Assembly (NCBI RefSeq): GCF_001682865.1
Contig: NZ_MAQX01000003.1
Coordinates: forward strand, 17,437 to 81,436
From: Bacillus sp. FJAT-26390
Lineage (GTDB): Bacteria; Bacillota; Bacilli; Paenibacillales; Paenibacillaceae
DNA: 64,000 bases
Direction: 5' to 3'
The translations under genes and the position numbers were made by a program. Shown in pieces: positions 63,514 through 64,000 of the stretch. How positions within the stretch are numbered: the stretch's first letter is position 1; every line of letters starts with the position of its first letter. A model generated the notes under the pieces. That model had not been told where the DNA came from and made no database searches. It saw nothing but the letters and a program-made list of their open reading frames with translations.

Positions 63514-63781
63514 TGAAGGCGTACGGGAATAGGGGGGGATAAAGCTGCCCCATGTACTTCCATTTACTGCACGCTTTCTCCACGCCGCCCTCGGAGGTCT
63601 TCACTCCGATGTCTTAACGGGTCTATGCCTTCTCATTCCTTCGTTACGCCTATCCAAGGGGTGGAGGCCGGTCTTGCTAACGGTACGGGTCGGTGTTGGT
63701 TCAATGTATCCGGTACTCCGTGCTTTCTTTGAAATCCTGCGAATAAGCCAAAACTCGTACAACGAAACGGTAGGGCGTAGG
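63514..63781 (-). ncRNA. Candidate IS110-family guide RNA region (edge copy)
   Basis: Non-coding 3' end of the edge copy, aligned with 25676-25893. A stem-loop TCGGAG - TGAAGAC - CTCCGA is perfect here and weakened in the first copy. Conservation outside the protein gene argues for a functional RNA; this is inference. Confidence 0.4.
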
Positions 63782-64000
63782 TTACGCTGCTAGTTGAATT
63801 GGTAAGGTTTTAGGTGGGTTGTAGGCTTCGCCTCGGCGAGCCATCCCAACAAGTATTCGAGCTAGTTTGCCACAAAGTTTCATAATGGACCTTATTTTCT
63901 TCATCTTCTTTACCTGTACATTGTAGGCATGCATGGCTTTGAACTCTGGATTGTTAGCGACTAAACTCATGGTCATCAAGAAAATGAAACGGCGAAGGCG
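63782..64000 (-). CDS. IS110-family transposase, C-terminal part (cut by window edge)
   Basis: The last 72 codons of a transposase closely similar to 24404-25675: RLRRFIFLMTMSLVANNPEF, KAMHAYNVQVKKMKKIRSIM, KLCGKLARILVGMARRGEAY. The frame is open to the edge of the window, so the gene may be complete beyond it. Differences from the first copy are spread evenly, so the two are not a recent duplication. Confidence 0.85.
   Translation of the reverse strand, partial: RLRRFIFLMTMSLVANNPEFKAMHAYNVQVKKMKKIRSIMKLCGKLARILVGMARRGEAYNPPKTLPIQLAA

Larger units (their letters stand above)
63514..64000 (-). mobile_element. IS110-family insertion sequence, right-edge copy (partial)
   Basis: Minus-strand copy of the same element type as 24250-25893, cut by the window edge. 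Its 3' non-coding region is longer than that of the first copy by about 50 bases and probably represents the complete form. Similarity ends near 63514 (ATTCCCGTACGCCTTCA on the minus strand). Confidence 0.7.

Overview
The window looks like chromosome of a spore-forming Firmicute of the Paenibacillus/Cohnella type. The grounds are family content only: YesM/YesN two-component pairs next to LplB/LplC-type sugar permeases and large lipoprotein binding proteins, a GerA-type spore germination fragment, a Bacillus-like RqcH, strong AAGGAGG ribosome sites, and several GTG/TTG starts. No rRNA, CRISPR array or phage block was found. A large share of the window (about 2-5, 7.5-16, 22.8-27.4, 39-40.5, 45.7-47.7 and 62-64 kb) consists of decaying genes and insertion-sequence debris between intact operons.

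Layout. 0.2-5.2 kb: a divergent RqcH, a possible 44-residue peptide gene with its own terminator, a chemoreceptor tail, and an intact NarL-type kinase/regulator pair. 5.4-9.3 kb: a secreted alpha/beta hydrolase, an atypical MsrB, a DoxX-like membrane protein, a deleted TetR gene, the last codons of an aldehyde dehydrogenase and a second hydrolase. 9.3-15.7 kb: resolvase/IS1380 debris, a CynX-type exporter with a broken LysR partner, then a broken regulator, an intact DinB-like protein, a broken chemoreceptor and a glycosidase relic. 16.5-22.8 kb: an intact TetR / aldehyde dehydrogenase / SDR unit, a third promoter of the same design in front of another SDR, and a DHA2 drug exporter. 23.6-27.7 kb: a histidine phosphatase, a full-length IS110-family element, and two IS110 'heads' that keep long structured leaders but only about 30 transposase codons.

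27.9-40.4 kb is a sugar-utilisation locus: YesN, YesM, two permeases, a binding lipoprotein, and three enzymes without signal peptides: GH101-like, GH110-like and a broken GH95. All three families act on alpha-linked GalNAc/Gal/Fuc caps of mucin or blood-group type glycans, so the inferred job is import and internal trimming of such oligosaccharides. 40.7-45.8 kb (minus strand) holds the best-preserved copy of a kinase-regulator-DinB-chemoreceptor module, behind a degenerate tRNA-like sequence. 46-47.7 kb is debris (GerA/MFS chimera, nitroreductase with two stops). 48-62 kb is a second sugar locus: GH2 beta-mannosidase divergent from an AraC activator, two permeases, binding protein, YesM/YesN-type pair, and a secreted GH27 alpha-galactosidase with three tandem C-terminal modules. 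The right edge has an IS3 OrfA relic, a NUDIX relic and the end of a second IS110-family copy.

The main themes are (1) a repeated NarL kinase/regulator-DinB-chemoreceptor module in three states of decay, (2) a repeated TetR-controlled dehydrogenase unit with a shared operator-promoter sequence, (3) two YesMN-controlled sugar loci, and (4) IS110-family elements whose non-coding ends look like structured guide RNAs. All assignments are by reading motifs; no database search was possible.
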